DNA of 21,067 bases from an uncultured Lachnospiraceae bacterium (GTDB taxonomy: Bacteria > Bacillota > Clostridia > Lachnospirales > Lachnospiraceae), in NCBI GenBank assembly GCA_910578795.1, contig CAJTSD010000052.1, forward strand, positions 1 to 21,067, read 5' to 3'. Of this stretch, positions 1-7,674 are shown piece by piece; the stretch's first letter is position 1; each line of letters begins with the position of its first letter. The notes beneath the pieces were generated by a model, which did no database searches, was not told the origin of the DNA, and saw nothing but the letters and a program-made list of their open reading frames with translations. The position numbers and the translations under genes are program-made.

Positions 1-1099
1 CATTTTCAAATTCAATCATAATCTCCTTATTAGGAATACGCAACTGCGCGTCACAGTAGGATAACAGCCCGTAAATAATCATTGCCGCATAGATTTCCTT
101 GCGGTTTGCGGGACTTTCCTGCCCTGCCGTATATTCCTTTTTAATTTCTATTCGAACAGATGTATGATTTACCATTTTTACAACATCGTCCCGAACCTCG
201 TCAATATTATATTTCAAGAAAAACAAAACTTCGTCCATTTTACCTGTTCTCGTCCAATAGCTTTTACATTTCCCATTTAGTAGCGCCAAAATAACGGAAC
301 GCGGATTATACAACCTCTCGCCTTCCTCTGTCGTATACCCATTATACCACTCCGAAATTTCCGCAAGCGTCAGTTTATCCTGCTTCTCACAAAGCGCAGC
401 GACTTCGCTTTGTGTAAATCCGAAATACACGTCAAAAAACGAATCGTTGAGCATCGTATATTCATCAAACATATTCAGCGCAGAACCCGTACTGTATTGT
501 TTAATTGGCAAAACGCCTGTCATGTACGCAAGCGCAACATACGGCTGGTCCTTTAACAGCCCCCGCAGAAATTCAAGAAAATCACTATGATGTTCCCGAA
601 ACAAATCATGGCTGAAAATATAGTCCCATTCATCAATAATAAAAATGAACCTATCACCCGTTTCCGTAAACAAATCAGACAAGCTAAACGCTTCCTTCCC
701 CGCAAGATGCGGATACGCTTCTTTTAAATCCGCGCGCAAAATGGTTTCAAACCGCCCGATATAATTCTGATACGTATTTTCCTTCCCCGATAACTCATTA
801 AGGGAAAAGCGGATAATATTGTACTGATTCAAATGCTTCTCATACTGCTGCGTTTTACTGATATTCAGACCGTCAAACAACGCCTCTGACGGATATGCCT
901 TTCCATAATACGCACCAAGCATATTTAGAACTGATGTTTTTCCGAAACGGCGCGGTTTTGTAACACAAAGACAGCGGTTTTTGGTGCAAATCCGCTCGCT
1001 CACCTTCTCAATAATCCCCGATTTATCCACAAAATACTTGTCGTTACAAAGCATCTCAAAATCCTTGTATGCCGCACTGGTATTCAGATAAAGCGCCAT
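1..1099 (-). CDS. AAA-ATPase-like / DUF1703 protein, C-terminus missing (off left edge)
   Basis: The start is ATG at 1099, preceded by a purine-rich GGAGAGGAGTGGGG ribosome-binding site; 366 residues are visible with no stop before the window edge. The N-terminus has the signature of the AAA-ATPase-like family (Pfam AAA-ATPase_like): a YFVDKSG segment near residue 22, then a degenerate P-loop KPRRFGKTS near residues 48-56. A Walker B-like FIFIIDEWD follows further in, then a conserved LPIKQY segment. The last visible residues (LRIPNKEI) match the linker that normally precedes the PD-(D/E)XK-type DUF1703 nuclease-like domain, which would lie outside the window. The family is common in many copies in gut Clostridia and Bacteroidetes and its cellular role is unknown. 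It is an isolated gene, divergent from the DUF2625 gene. Family call firm; function not assigned. Confidence 0.88.
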   Translation of the reverse strand, partial: MALYLNTSAAYKDFEMLCNDKYFVDKSGIIEKVSERICTKNRCLCVTKPRRFGKTSVLNMLGAYYGKAYPSEALFDGLNISKTQQYEKHLNQYNIIRFSLNELSGKENTYQNYIGRFETILRADLKEAYPHLAGKEAFSLSDLFTETGDRFIFIIDEWDYIFSHDLFREHHSDFLEFLRGLLKDQPYVALAYMTGVLPIKQYSTGSALNMFDEYTMLNDSFFDVYFGFTQSEVAALCEKQDKLTLAEISEWYNGYTTEEGERLYNPRSVILALLNGKCKSYWTRTGKMDEVLFFLKYNIDEVRDDVVKMVNHTSVRIEIKKEYTAGQESPANRKEIYAAMIIYGLLSYCDAQLRIPNKEIMIEFEN

Positions 1100-1175
1100 A
1101 GATCCCCACTCCTCTCCACGGTTCTCCCATAAGCTACCTTACCATAAAAATGACGTTGTTTCAATGATTTTTGCA

Positions 1176-1204
1176 TTGAACGCCAAAACGCCTTATACTA
1201 TAAT
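1176..1204 (+). promoter_or_regulatory. Sigma-A-type promoter for the DUF2625 gene
   Basis: A -35 box TTGAAC (1176-1181) and a perfect -10 box TATAAT (1199-1204) are separated by exactly 17 bp. Transcription would begin near 1211, giving a leader of about 67 nt before the ATG at 1278. Confidence 0.75.
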
Positions 1205-1217
1205 GTCAGTAGACATT

Positions 1218-1258
1218 CCATTTGCCCAAATGGCCAGAAACATGGATTAAAAATCCAT
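1218..1258 (+). promoter_or_regulatory. Two consecutive perfect dyads in the DUF2625 leader
   Basis: Just downstream of the predicted transcription start lie two inverted repeats. The first is CCATTTG/CAAATGG with a 2-bp centre (1218-1233). The second is ATGGATT/AATCCAT with a 3-nt loop (1242-1258), ending 8 nt before the ribosome-binding site. The first is compact enough to be a repressor operator; the second could form a small hairpin in the mRNA. Neither is followed by a T-tract, so they are not terminators. The roles are inferred. Confidence 0.4.
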
Positions 1259-1277
1259 AGAATAACGGAGAACAAAA

Positions 1278-1859
1278 ATGAACGCAGGCTTTGAACCCAT
1301 ATTAAACGATATCAAATCTTCCGCAAAAAGGATAGAACTTCTCCCAAGCGTTTTGTCCGTCAAGGAACAATTCCATAGAACCTATACCATTCGTTCGGAC
1401 AGTCTGCATGGCATGCTGCTCAAAAACACGGGCGGAATTGTCATTGATCACTGGCTGCGGTTTTACGGAACCGGAAAGCTTAATTTTGTTGAACGAAACA
1501 ATTTGGTTCCGTTTGACAATATCGTTATCGCCGAAGACGTTTTAGGCGGTCTGTTTGTGCGCATGAAAAACGGGCATATTGGTTATTTTGCCCCTGATTG
1601 TCTGGAATTGGAGGATATGGAAATTGGTCTGGGCAGCTTTTTTTGGTGGTGTCTGCATGGGGATACTGACACTTTTTATAAGGATTACCGATGGGAACAT
1701 TGGCTGGACGACCTTTCTGATTTGGATTATGATAACGGCATTGCGTTTTATCCGTTTTTATGGGCAGAGGCGAAAAATTTGGAAAGCCGAAAACGCTGCG
1801 TTGTACCAATGGCGGAGCTTATCGGATTGGAGTTTGAATTTTTAAGACAGCTCGGATAA
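1278..1859 (+). CDS. DUF2625 family protein
   Basis: This 193-residue soluble protein starts with ATG after a CGGAG ribosome-binding site. It is recognisable as DUF2625 by the opening segment SLHGMLLKNTGGIVIDHWLRFYG (quoted in part: LHGMLLKNTGGI, residues ~44-55). Further matches are VIAEDVLGGLF (~83-93), YFAPDCLELE (~103-112), a FFWWCLHGDTDTFYKDYRW stretch (~120-138) and a C-terminal VVPMAELIGLEFEF. No catalytic motif or signal peptide is evident. The family is scattered across bacteria and has no established function. It is slightly shorter than the members I remember, which are a little over 200 residues. The gene is monocistronic with its own promoter, and its last 18 bp overlap the 3' end of the esterase gene on the other strand. 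Confidence 0.8.
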   Translation: MNAGFEPILNDIKSSAKRIELLPSVLSVKEQFHRTYTIRSDSLHGMLLKNTGGIVIDHWLRFYGTGKLNFVERNNLVPFDNIVIAEDVLGGLFVRMKNGHIGYFAPDCLELEDMEIGLGSFFWWCLHGDTDTFYKDYRWEHWLDDLSDLDYDNGIAFYPFLWAEAKNLESRKRCVVPMAELIGLEFEFLRQLG

Positions 1860-2543
1860 CAGCCACAAAATCCCTGCCGCCGTACGCTGGTCCGTATCCT
1901 TAAAATGTCCGCCCGTATTCCTGCAAAACGTCGTCTCAATGCCCTGCTTGCGATAAAACGCTTCCAACTCTTCCGTACGGCTTTGCACTGTTTTCAGATA
2001 CGGATTTTTGGTTTTGCTCTCTGCATCCCCTAGCGAAAAGTACAGGCGTTTCGGCTTTTTTGCCAACTCATTCAAAACGGCATACGCCGCAAAATCGGGA
2101 AACCAAAGCGAACCGGAAATGCTTGCAATGCGATCAAAAAGGTCGGTCTGATATATAGCGTAAACGGCAAACAGACCTGCAAGGGAATACCCCGCCAGCC
2201 CTCTCCATGCCGTTTTTCCTTGGATACAATTCTCCACGCCTGGAATGATTTCCTCCGTCAGTTGTCTAAGATACACATCTGCACCCTGCGTAAACGGCGT
2301 ATCGCCTTTGGAAAATACAGGCGTGGCATCCCACGGCGCCATATCGTGGTTCCAATCCAGTCCGCTTATCACGGCAAGCGTAAAATCCGGACATTCGCTT
2401 TGTGACAACACATGATAAACCTTGTCGCCTTCCTCTTCTGAAACGGCATTTAGGTATATCACTGGCATATCCGCAGCTTTACTTGTATAAATCGTGATTT
2501 TTTTATTGCCGGCTTCTTTTTCTATTGTGTTCCAATGTTCCAT
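1842..2543 (-). CDS. Putative esterase, alpha/beta hydrolase of the enterochelin-esterase-like (esterase D) group
   Basis: The start is ATG at 2543, which has a CGGAG site 7 nt upstream. The open frame continues a further 42 codons upstream into queA, but that extension has no ribosome-binding site and does not resemble the family. The product is 233 residues with no signal peptide. A nucleophile-elbow GYSLAGL places the catalytic Ser at residue 120; Asp173 (SLGDAES) and His213 (GGHF) complete a plausible Ser-Asp-His triad. The SGSLWFP segment (~144-149) is typical of the putative esterase family (PF00756), which includes enterochelin esterases and S-formylglutathione hydrolases. The substrate cannot be deduced. 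It is the last gene of the pheT-queA group (55-bp gap after queA) and may be co-transcribed with it. Confidence 0.8.
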   Translation of the reverse strand: MEHWNTIEKEAGNKKITIYTSKAADMPVIYLNAVSEEEGDKVYHVLSQSECPDFTLAVISGLDWNHDMAPWDATPVFSKGDTPFTQGADVYLRQLTEEIIPGVENCIQGKTAWRGLAGYSLAGLFAVYAIYQTDLFDRIASISGSLWFPDFAAYAVLNELAKKPKRLYFSLGDAESKTKNPYLKTVQSRTEELEAFYRKQGIETTFCRNTGGHFKDTDQRTAAGILWLLSELS

Positions 2544-2598
2544 TCTGATACTCCGTTTCTGAACTTGAAAGCAGAACGTGTTGCAAATAAATTTTAGA

Positions 2599-3633
2599 TT
2601 AAATGATAAACATTGCATCCCCAAAGGAAAAAAATCGATATTTTTCCAAAACCGCCGTCCGGTACGCATTCAGCACATTCTCCCGCCCCGCAAGCGCGGA
2701 TACCAGCATAATCAGCGTCGACTCCGGCAGGTGAAAGTTCGTAATCAGATTGTCAAGCACCTTAAACCGATACCCCGGATAAATAAAAATCTCCGTATTT
2801 GCGCTGCCTGCAACCACGCTGCCGCTCTCATCCGCCGCACTCTCAATCGTCCGACAGCTCGTCGTGCCCACGCAAATCACGCGTCCGCCTGCCTGTTTCG
2901 TGCTATTGATAAGCTCTGCCGCTTGAGGCGAAATCTCATACCATTCCGAATGCATATGATGATTGAGCAGATTGTCCTCTTTCACCGGACGAAACGTCCC
3001 AAGCCCCACATGAAGCGTCACATAGGCAAGCCGCACGCCCTTTTCCTCCACCTTTTTTAAAAGCTCCTGCGTAAAGTGAAGTCCCGCCGTCGGCGCCGCC
3101 GCCGAACCTTCCTGTTTTGCATAAACCGTCTGATAACGGTTCTTATCCTGAAGTTTATGGGTAATATAAGGCGGAAGCGGCATTTCACCAAGCTTGTCAA
3201 GCACCTCTTCAAAAATCCCTTCATAAGAAAACTGAATGAGCCTGTTTCCTTCCTCAATCACATCAATGACCGTTCCGGTCAACAATCCGCCGCCAAAAAC
3301 AATCTGCGCACCCACACGCGCCTTTTTACCAGGCTTAACCAGCGTTTCCCAAACGTCATGCTCACGGCGCTTTAATAACAGCACCTCAATCGTCGCCCCC
3401 GTTTCCTTCTTCTCGCCCATAAGACGCGCAGGAATGACCTTCGTGTTGTTTAACACAAGACAGTCCCCCTCATGAAGGTAATCCACAATATCCGTAAAAA
3501 CCTTATGCGCAATTTCGCCCGTTTCCTTATTTAAGACGAGCAGCCTTGAGCCTGACCTGTCCGCAAGCGGATCCTGTGCAATCAGCTCCTCGGGCAGGTC
3601 AAAATAAAAATCTTTCTTTAAAAGCGCTTCCAT
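2599..3633 (-). CDS. queA: S-adenosylmethionine:tRNA ribosyltransferase-isomerase QueA
   Basis: At 344 residues this has the full QueA length. The enzyme transfers and isomerises the ribosyl part of S-adenosylmethionine onto preQ1-modified tRNA to make epoxyqueuosine, in the cytoplasm. Family landmarks are FDLPEELIAQDPL near the N-terminus, SRLLVL, VLNNTKVIPARL, MPLPPYI, AAAPTAGLHFT, YVTLHVGLGTFRPV, EWYEI, and the C-terminal TNFHLPESTLIMLVSA and RFFSFGDAM. The ATG at 3633 has only a modest purine-rich AGAGAGA tract upstream. It follows pheT by 45 bp on the same strand, so translational or transcriptional coupling is likely. No tgt gene follows it here. Confidence 0.97.
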   Translation of the reverse strand: MEALLKKDFYFDLPEELIAQDPLADRSGSRLLVLNKETGEIAHKVFTDIVDYLHEGDCLVLNNTKVIPARLMGEKKETGATIEVLLLKRREHDVWETLVKPGKKARVGAQIVFGGGLLTGTVIDVIEEGNRLIQFSYEGIFEEVLDKLGEMPLPPYITHKLQDKNRYQTVYAKQEGSAAAPTAGLHFTQELLKKVEEKGVRLAYVTLHVGLGTFRPVKEDNLLNHHMHSEWYEISPQAAELINSTKQAGGRVICVGTTSCRTIESAADESGSVVAGSANTEIFIYPGYRFKVLDNLITNFHLPESTLIMLVSALAGRENVLNAYRTAVLEKYRFFSFGDAMFII

Positions 3634-3678
3634 TCTCTCTCTTTCATCCTCTATCCGTTCCGCACTGCGCCAAAAACA

Positions 3679-6099
3679 CTACGCGCGCAGCTCAATGCCA
3701 AGCCCCTCAAGGCCATTTAAAATCTTCTTCATCGCACCCGAAACATCACTCTCCTCAAGCGTCCTGTCCTTTGCGCGGAATGTAATGGAGTATGCCACAG
3801 ACTTAAAGCCTTCCTTAATCTGCGTACCCTCATAAATATCAAACAGCTGGTAATTCTCCAGTATCTTTCCGCCTCTTTGGCTGATGACCTTCTCAATATC
3901 ACCCACTAAAACAGTCTTCGGCACAACCATACTGATGTCACGCGACACCGCAGGATATTTCGCAATCCCTTCGTACTTTCTGTCAAATGAAGCAAACGGC
4001 AAAATTTCCGGCATATCCAGTACCGCAACATAAACCTTTGTATCAATATCGTAATTGTCGGCAACCTCCGGGTGAACTTCTCCAAGGTAACCGATTACCG
4101 TATCATTATACCGAATCAATGCCTGACGTCCCGGGTGCAAAAACGGCTTTCCCGCATTCGGGTCATACGCGGCTCTGCACTTCATGCCGATATGCTCCAA
4201 AAACTCCTCCACAACGCCCTTCATCGTAAAGAAATCGCCGTCCCCGTACATTCCAAGCGTAAACTGCATTCTCTCGTCGGGATACTCCGCTACGGGCACA
4301 CTCTTCGGAATATAAATATTGCCAAGCTCATACAAACGTACATTCTTGTTCCTTCTGTTATAATTCGTCGCAAGCGAAGTCAGAATACCGTTGAGGGAAA
4401 CCGTTCTCATAACCGAGAAATCCTCCCCCAAAGGATTTGAAATCGTCACTGTTTTGCGCAGCTCGCTGTCCGCCGGAATCAGCAGCTTGTCAAACACCTT
4501 CGGACTTTCAAACGAATAACACATTCCCTGTGAAAAACCGCAGTATTCCGCAATATCCCTCGCCTTCTCCTCAATCCGCAGCTTAAACGGAAGTTTTCCT
4601 GTCATTGCCTCACCGCTTGGCAGCGTGGTCGGTATCTTGTCATAGCCGTAAAATCTTGCCACTTCCTCCGCAATATCCGCAAAACACTCCACGTCCTGAC
4701 GAAATGACGGCGCCGTAATCATGTTGGTATCTGCATTGTAGGAAAGCTCCAGTCTGTCAAAAATCGCAAGCATTTCCTCCTTTGTAATCTCCGTTCCCAA
4801 AAATCTGTTGATGCGCTCCGGCTCAAACGCAATCTCCTTTAACGGTGCAAACGGCGCTTTCACGTCCACAATACCGCTTACAACCTCACCGCAGCCAAGT
4901 TCTTCAATCAACTGGCACGCCCTGTTAATCGCCGACTCTGCATTGCGCGGGTCAAGTCCTTTCTCAAAAATACCGGAAGCGTCCGTGCGCAGTCCCACAC
5001 GCTTTGACGACCTTCTGATATTCGCGCCGTTAAAAGTTGCCGCCTCAAACAAAACAGTCTGTACCTCATCCGTAATCTTTGAGTTCTCGCCGCCCATAAT
5101 TCCGGCAAGACCAATCTCCTTCTCGGCATCACAAATCATCAGCATATCCGCATCAAGCTTTCGCACCTGTCCGTCAAGCGTACAAAATTCGTCGCCGTCC
5201 TGCGCGCGCCTTACGATAATTTTTTGCCCCGCAACCAAATCCAAATCATACGCATGCATCGGCTGACCGTACTCCATCATCACATAGTTTGTAATGTCCA
5301 CAAGGTTGTTGATTGGACGGATACCGCATGCCGCAAGGCGTCTTTGCATCCACTCCGGCGAAGGCGCAATCTTAATATTTTTGCAAACCCGCGCGCAGTA
5401 ACGCGTGCAAAGTTCCTTGTCCTGAATTTCAACGGAAATATAATTGTTTACGTCCTCACCGTTTCCGTTCACTGAAACAACAGGCGCCTGAAACGGCTTT
5501 CTGAAGGTAGCCGCAGCTTCCCTTGCAATTCCCAAAACACTGTAGCAGTCCACACGGTTTGATGTCACCTCATACTCCACAACCGTATCATGCAGTCCGA
5601 GCGCCGCAACCGCGTCCTCACCCGGCGTAACCTCCTTTTGGAACACATACACGCCGTTTTCCGGCGCTTCGGGATATAGGTCGCGGCTCGAGCCAAGCTC
5701 CTCAATCGAGCACATCATACCGTTTGATTCGATTCCTCTAAGCTTTCCTGCCTTTATCTTAATACCGTTTTCCGGCATCGGACCGCCGTCGTGTCCGCCC
5801 GCAACCTTTCCGCCGTCAAGCACGGTGGGCACATAATCGCCTTCCTTTAAATTCGGCGCACCCGTCACAATCTGGATGGTCTGTGTTCCGATATTGACCT
5901 GACAGATAATCAGTTTATCCGCGTCAGGGTGACGCTCTATTTTTTCAATATGTCCTACCACAATTTTTTCCAAATTTTTGTCAAGACGCGTAAAGCCCTC
6001 AACCTTCGTTCCAGAAAGCGTCATCGCGTCCATATATTCCTTGTCCCCGCACTCCAATTCGGGTACATATGCTTTTATCCATGATAATGGTGTATTCAT
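3679..6099 (-). CDS. pheT: Phenylalanine--tRNA ligase beta subunit
   Basis: This 806-residue protein, normal for the family, forms the alpha2-beta2 phenylalanyl-tRNA synthetase with PheS. Domains in order: an EMAP-type tRNA-binding domain (~40-150, with HPDADKL at 57-63), the B3/B4 editing domain (~210-390), the B5 domain (~405-475), a catalytically inactive class-II core, and a C-terminal ferredoxin-fold anticodon-binding domain (~710-806, beginning around KYPAVSRDI). ATG at 6099 follows a strong GGAGG site by 6 nt. It lies 122 bp after pheS in the same orientation, so both should answer to the T-box leader upstream of pheS. The spacer contains an orphan start-like element (6144-6166). Confidence 0.98.
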   Translation of the reverse strand: MNTPLSWIKAYVPELECGDKEYMDAMTLSGTKVEGFTRLDKNLEKIVVGHIEKIERHPDADKLIICQVNIGTQTIQIVTGAPNLKEGDYVPTVLDGGKVAGGHDGGPMPENGIKIKAGKLRGIESNGMMCSIEELGSSRDLYPEAPENGVYVFQKEVTPGEDAVAALGLHDTVVEYEVTSNRVDCYSVLGIAREAAATFRKPFQAPVVSVNGNGEDVNNYISVEIQDKELCTRYCARVCKNIKIAPSPEWMQRRLAACGIRPINNLVDITNYVMMEYGQPMHAYDLDLVAGQKIIVRRAQDGDEFCTLDGQVRKLDADMLMICDAEKEIGLAGIMGGENSKITDEVQTVLFEAATFNGANIRRSSKRVGLRTDASGIFEKGLDPRNAESAINRACQLIEELGCGEVVSGIVDVKAPFAPLKEIAFEPERINRFLGTEITKEEMLAIFDRLELSYNADTNMITAPSFRQDVECFADIAEEVARFYGYDKIPTTLPSGEAMTGKLPFKLRIEEKARDIAEYCGFSQGMCYSFESPKVFDKLLIPADSELRKTVTISNPLGEDFSVMRTVSLNGILTSLATNYNRRNKNVRLYELGNIYIPKSVPVAEYPDERMQFTLGMYGDGDFFTMKGVVEEFLEHIGMKCRAAYDPNAGKPFLHPGRQALIRYNDTVIGYLGEVHPEVADNYDIDTKVYVAVLDMPEILPFASFDRKYEGIAKYPAVSRDISMVVPKTVLVGDIEKVISQRGGKILENYQLFDIYEGTQIKEGFKSVAYSITFRAKDRTLEESDVSGAMKKILNGLEGLGIELRA

Positions 6100-6131
6100 C
6101 TTTTACCTCCGTTTATGATAGCCTTAATTTA

Positions 6132-6166
6132 TGACACAAGTGTCATTTTTATAACCATGTTCCTTT
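6132..6166 (-). other. Orphan start-like element and 9-codon mini-ORF between pheS and pheT
   Basis: On the minus strand GAAAGGA is followed after 2 nt by ATG (6158), then GTT ATA AAA ATG ACA CTT GTG TCA and TAA. This reads as a nine-residue peptide MVIKMTLVS. The first 20 or so bases closely match the sequences at the starts of pheS, the histidine kinase and rnfB. Its end coincides with a dyad TGACACAAGTGTCA (6132-6145). It may be a leader peptide for pheT, a decayed gene start, or a dispersed motif; expression is not shown by sequence. Confidence 0.35.
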
Positions 6167-6221
6167 CATAGCTCGCAAGTTTGGGCTGTAAAGAACAAGC
6201 TTTCACACCTGTTCCATACCT

Positions 6222-7241
6222 TTAGAACTGCTTTAAAAATCTGATGTCATTCTCATACAAAAGCCGCATATCGTCAATCTCATACTTTAACAGCGCAATC
6301 CGCTCCAAGCCTACGCCGAACGCAAAACCTGTATATTCTTCGGGATTAATATTACACATTTTCAGCACCTTCGGATGCACCATTCCACAGCCAAGGATTT
6401 CAATCCAGCCCTCACCCTTACAAAATCTGCAGCCGCTTCCGCCGCACTTAAAACACGAAACGTCCATCTCTGCCGAAGGCTCTGTGAACGGGAAATGGTG
6501 CGGTCTGAATTTCACCTTCGTACCCTCGCCGAACAGCTCCTTTGCAAACTCCGCAAGCGTTCCCTTCAAATCCGCGAATGTAATATTTTTATCAATCACA
6601 AGCCCCTCAATCTGATGAAACGACGGCGAATGCGTTGCGTCCACCTCGTCCGCACGGAACACACGTCCCGGCGCAATCATGCGGATTGGCAGTCTGCCCT
6701 TCTCCATTTCATGTACCTGCACACCGGAAGTCTGTGTTCTGAGCAAAATATCACCGTTTATATAAAACGTATCCTGCTCGTCCTTTGCCGGATGATCCGC
6801 AGGAATATTCAGCGCTTCAAAGTTATAATAGTCCTTCTCAATCTCAGGACCTTCCACAACCTCATATCCCATTCCGATAAAAATCCGCTCAACCTCCTCA
6901 AGCGCAATCGTATTCGGGTGGCGGTGTCCTACACTGTTTTTCTGCGCCGGAAGCGTCACGTCAATGACCTCCGCCTTCATTTTCGCTTCGCGCAGTTTCT
7001 TTTCCATGCCTGCCTTTGCTTCCTCCAAAACGCGTTCAATTTCCTCCCGCGCTTCATTGACAAGCTGTCCGACCTTCGGTCTGTCCTCAGGCGCAACCTC
7101 CTTCATGCTTTTGAGCACGGCAGTCAGTTCTCCCTTCTTTCCTAAAAAGTTGACACGCACGTCATTTAATTTGTCCAGCGCATCGCTCATGTTAATCTGC
7201 CGGATTGCCTCCGCCTTAATTTTTTCCAGTTTTTCTTTCAT
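6222..7241 (-). CDS. pheS: Phenylalanine--tRNA ligase alpha subunit
   Basis: PheS is the class-II catalytic subunit that charges tRNA-Phe. Starting at ATG 7241 it has 339 residues, the usual length, opening with the coiled-coil region that binds tRNA (MKEKLEKIKAEAIRQI). Class-II signatures are visible: RADEVDATHSPSFHQIEG (motif 2 region), a CFKCGGSGCRFCKG segment (four of the cysteines are in a zinc-knuckle-like arrangement), GCGMVHPKVL, and GFAFGVGLERIALLKY (motif 3). The open frame runs to a TTG at 7289, and an in-frame ATG at 7253 is also possible. An AAAGGA tract lies 1 nt before ATG 7253 and 13 nt before ATG 7241. I chose 7241 because it gives the normal family N-terminus. The gene is controlled by the T-box leader upstream. 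Confidence 0.97.
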   Translation of the reverse strand: MKEKLEKIKAEAIRQINMSDALDKLNDVRVNFLGKKGELTAVLKSMKEVAPEDRPKVGQLVNEAREEIERVLEEAKAGMEKKLREAKMKAEVIDVTLPAQKNSVGHRHPNTIALEEVERIFIGMGYEVVEGPEIEKDYYNFEALNIPADHPAKDEQDTFYINGDILLRTQTSGVQVHEMEKGRLPIRMIAPGRVFRADEVDATHSPSFHQIEGLVIDKNITFADLKGTLAEFAKELFGEGTKVKFRPHHFPFTEPSAEMDVSCFKCGGSGCRFCKGEGWIEILGCGMVHPKVLKMCNINPEEYTGFAFGVGLERIALLKYEIDDMRLLYENDIRFLKQF

Positions 7242-7326
7242 TGTCACAACCATGTCCTTTCTATACATTATAAATTCATGTGTAATCAAGCAGGAAAGAT
7301 TTCTTCCCTACTCGTCCGTGTGCATC

Positions 7327-7629
7327 AAAAAATCCCTTACAGAAATCACTCTGCAAGGGACGAATAAACCGCGGTACCACCCAAATTTCCATATGCAAAT
7401 CCCATATGGACACTCTGATATACTTAACGCGTCACTCACGTCTTTTCCTACAGCCGTTAACAGTCACAAACTCCTGACAACAGTTTCAAAAAAGCAGCTC
7501 CGGTGGGAAATTCGTCATCCTATCTGAACTTGGGAGGCTTTCAGCCGGTGACCTCCGTTCTCTGAAAGAAAATAGAATGCTACTTTGCACCTTCATCACA
7601 TTTCATTTTTATATGATTTAAAATACCTA
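7327..7629 (-). promoter_or_regulatory. T-box riboswitch leader (phenylalanine) with terminator, controlling pheS-pheT
   Basis: This fills most of the 433-bp gap between pheS and the YihY gene. On the minus strand the T-box TGGGTGGTACCGCGG lies at 7369-7383. Directly before it is a perfect 7-bp hairpin (CCATATG/CATATGG, 7389-7409), fitting stem III. Further upstream GGAGG/CCTCC (7552-7556 with 7533-7537) forms an apical part of stem I. Downstream is a strong intrinsic terminator: an 11-bp stem (7350-7360 with 7333-7343, one G-U pair), 6-nt loop and six T (7327-7332). The 5' side of that stem can instead pair with the T-box to form the antiterminator. Uncharged tRNA-Phe should favour read-through. 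A candidate UUU/UUC specifier lies in the GAATTTCCC segment around 7507-7510, but I have not resolved the specifier loop. Confidence 0.95.
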
Positions 7630-7635
7630 AGAATA

Positions 7636-7664
7636 ATCATATGACAAGTATCAGGAAAAGTCAA
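7636..7664 (-). promoter_or_regulatory. Promoter of the T-box / pheS-pheT transcript
   Basis: The -35 box TTGACT (7659-7664) and -10 box TATGAT (7636-7641) are separated by 17 bp on the minus strand. The -35 begins 10 bp after the stop codon of the YihY gene. Transcription would start near 7629, giving a leader of about 300 nt up to the T-box terminator. Confidence 0.8.
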
Positions 7665-7674
7665 GAACGAATTT

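Noticed and set aside
2578..3060. 160-residue plus-strand open frame opposite queA, and other long antisense frames in pheT, pheS and the rnf genes
   Set aside because: They are rich in Arg, His, Ser and Pro, lack ribosome-binding sites and lie opposite firmly identified genes; they reflect codon bias on the minus strand.
6170..6221. Terminator between pheS and pheT
   Set aside because: GAACA/TGTTC forms only a 5-bp stem with a long loop and no T-run, so the genes are probably co-transcribed.
6375..7145. 256-residue plus-strand frame opposite pheS
   Set aside because: Basic, low-complexity composition, no family resemblance and complete overlap with pheS.
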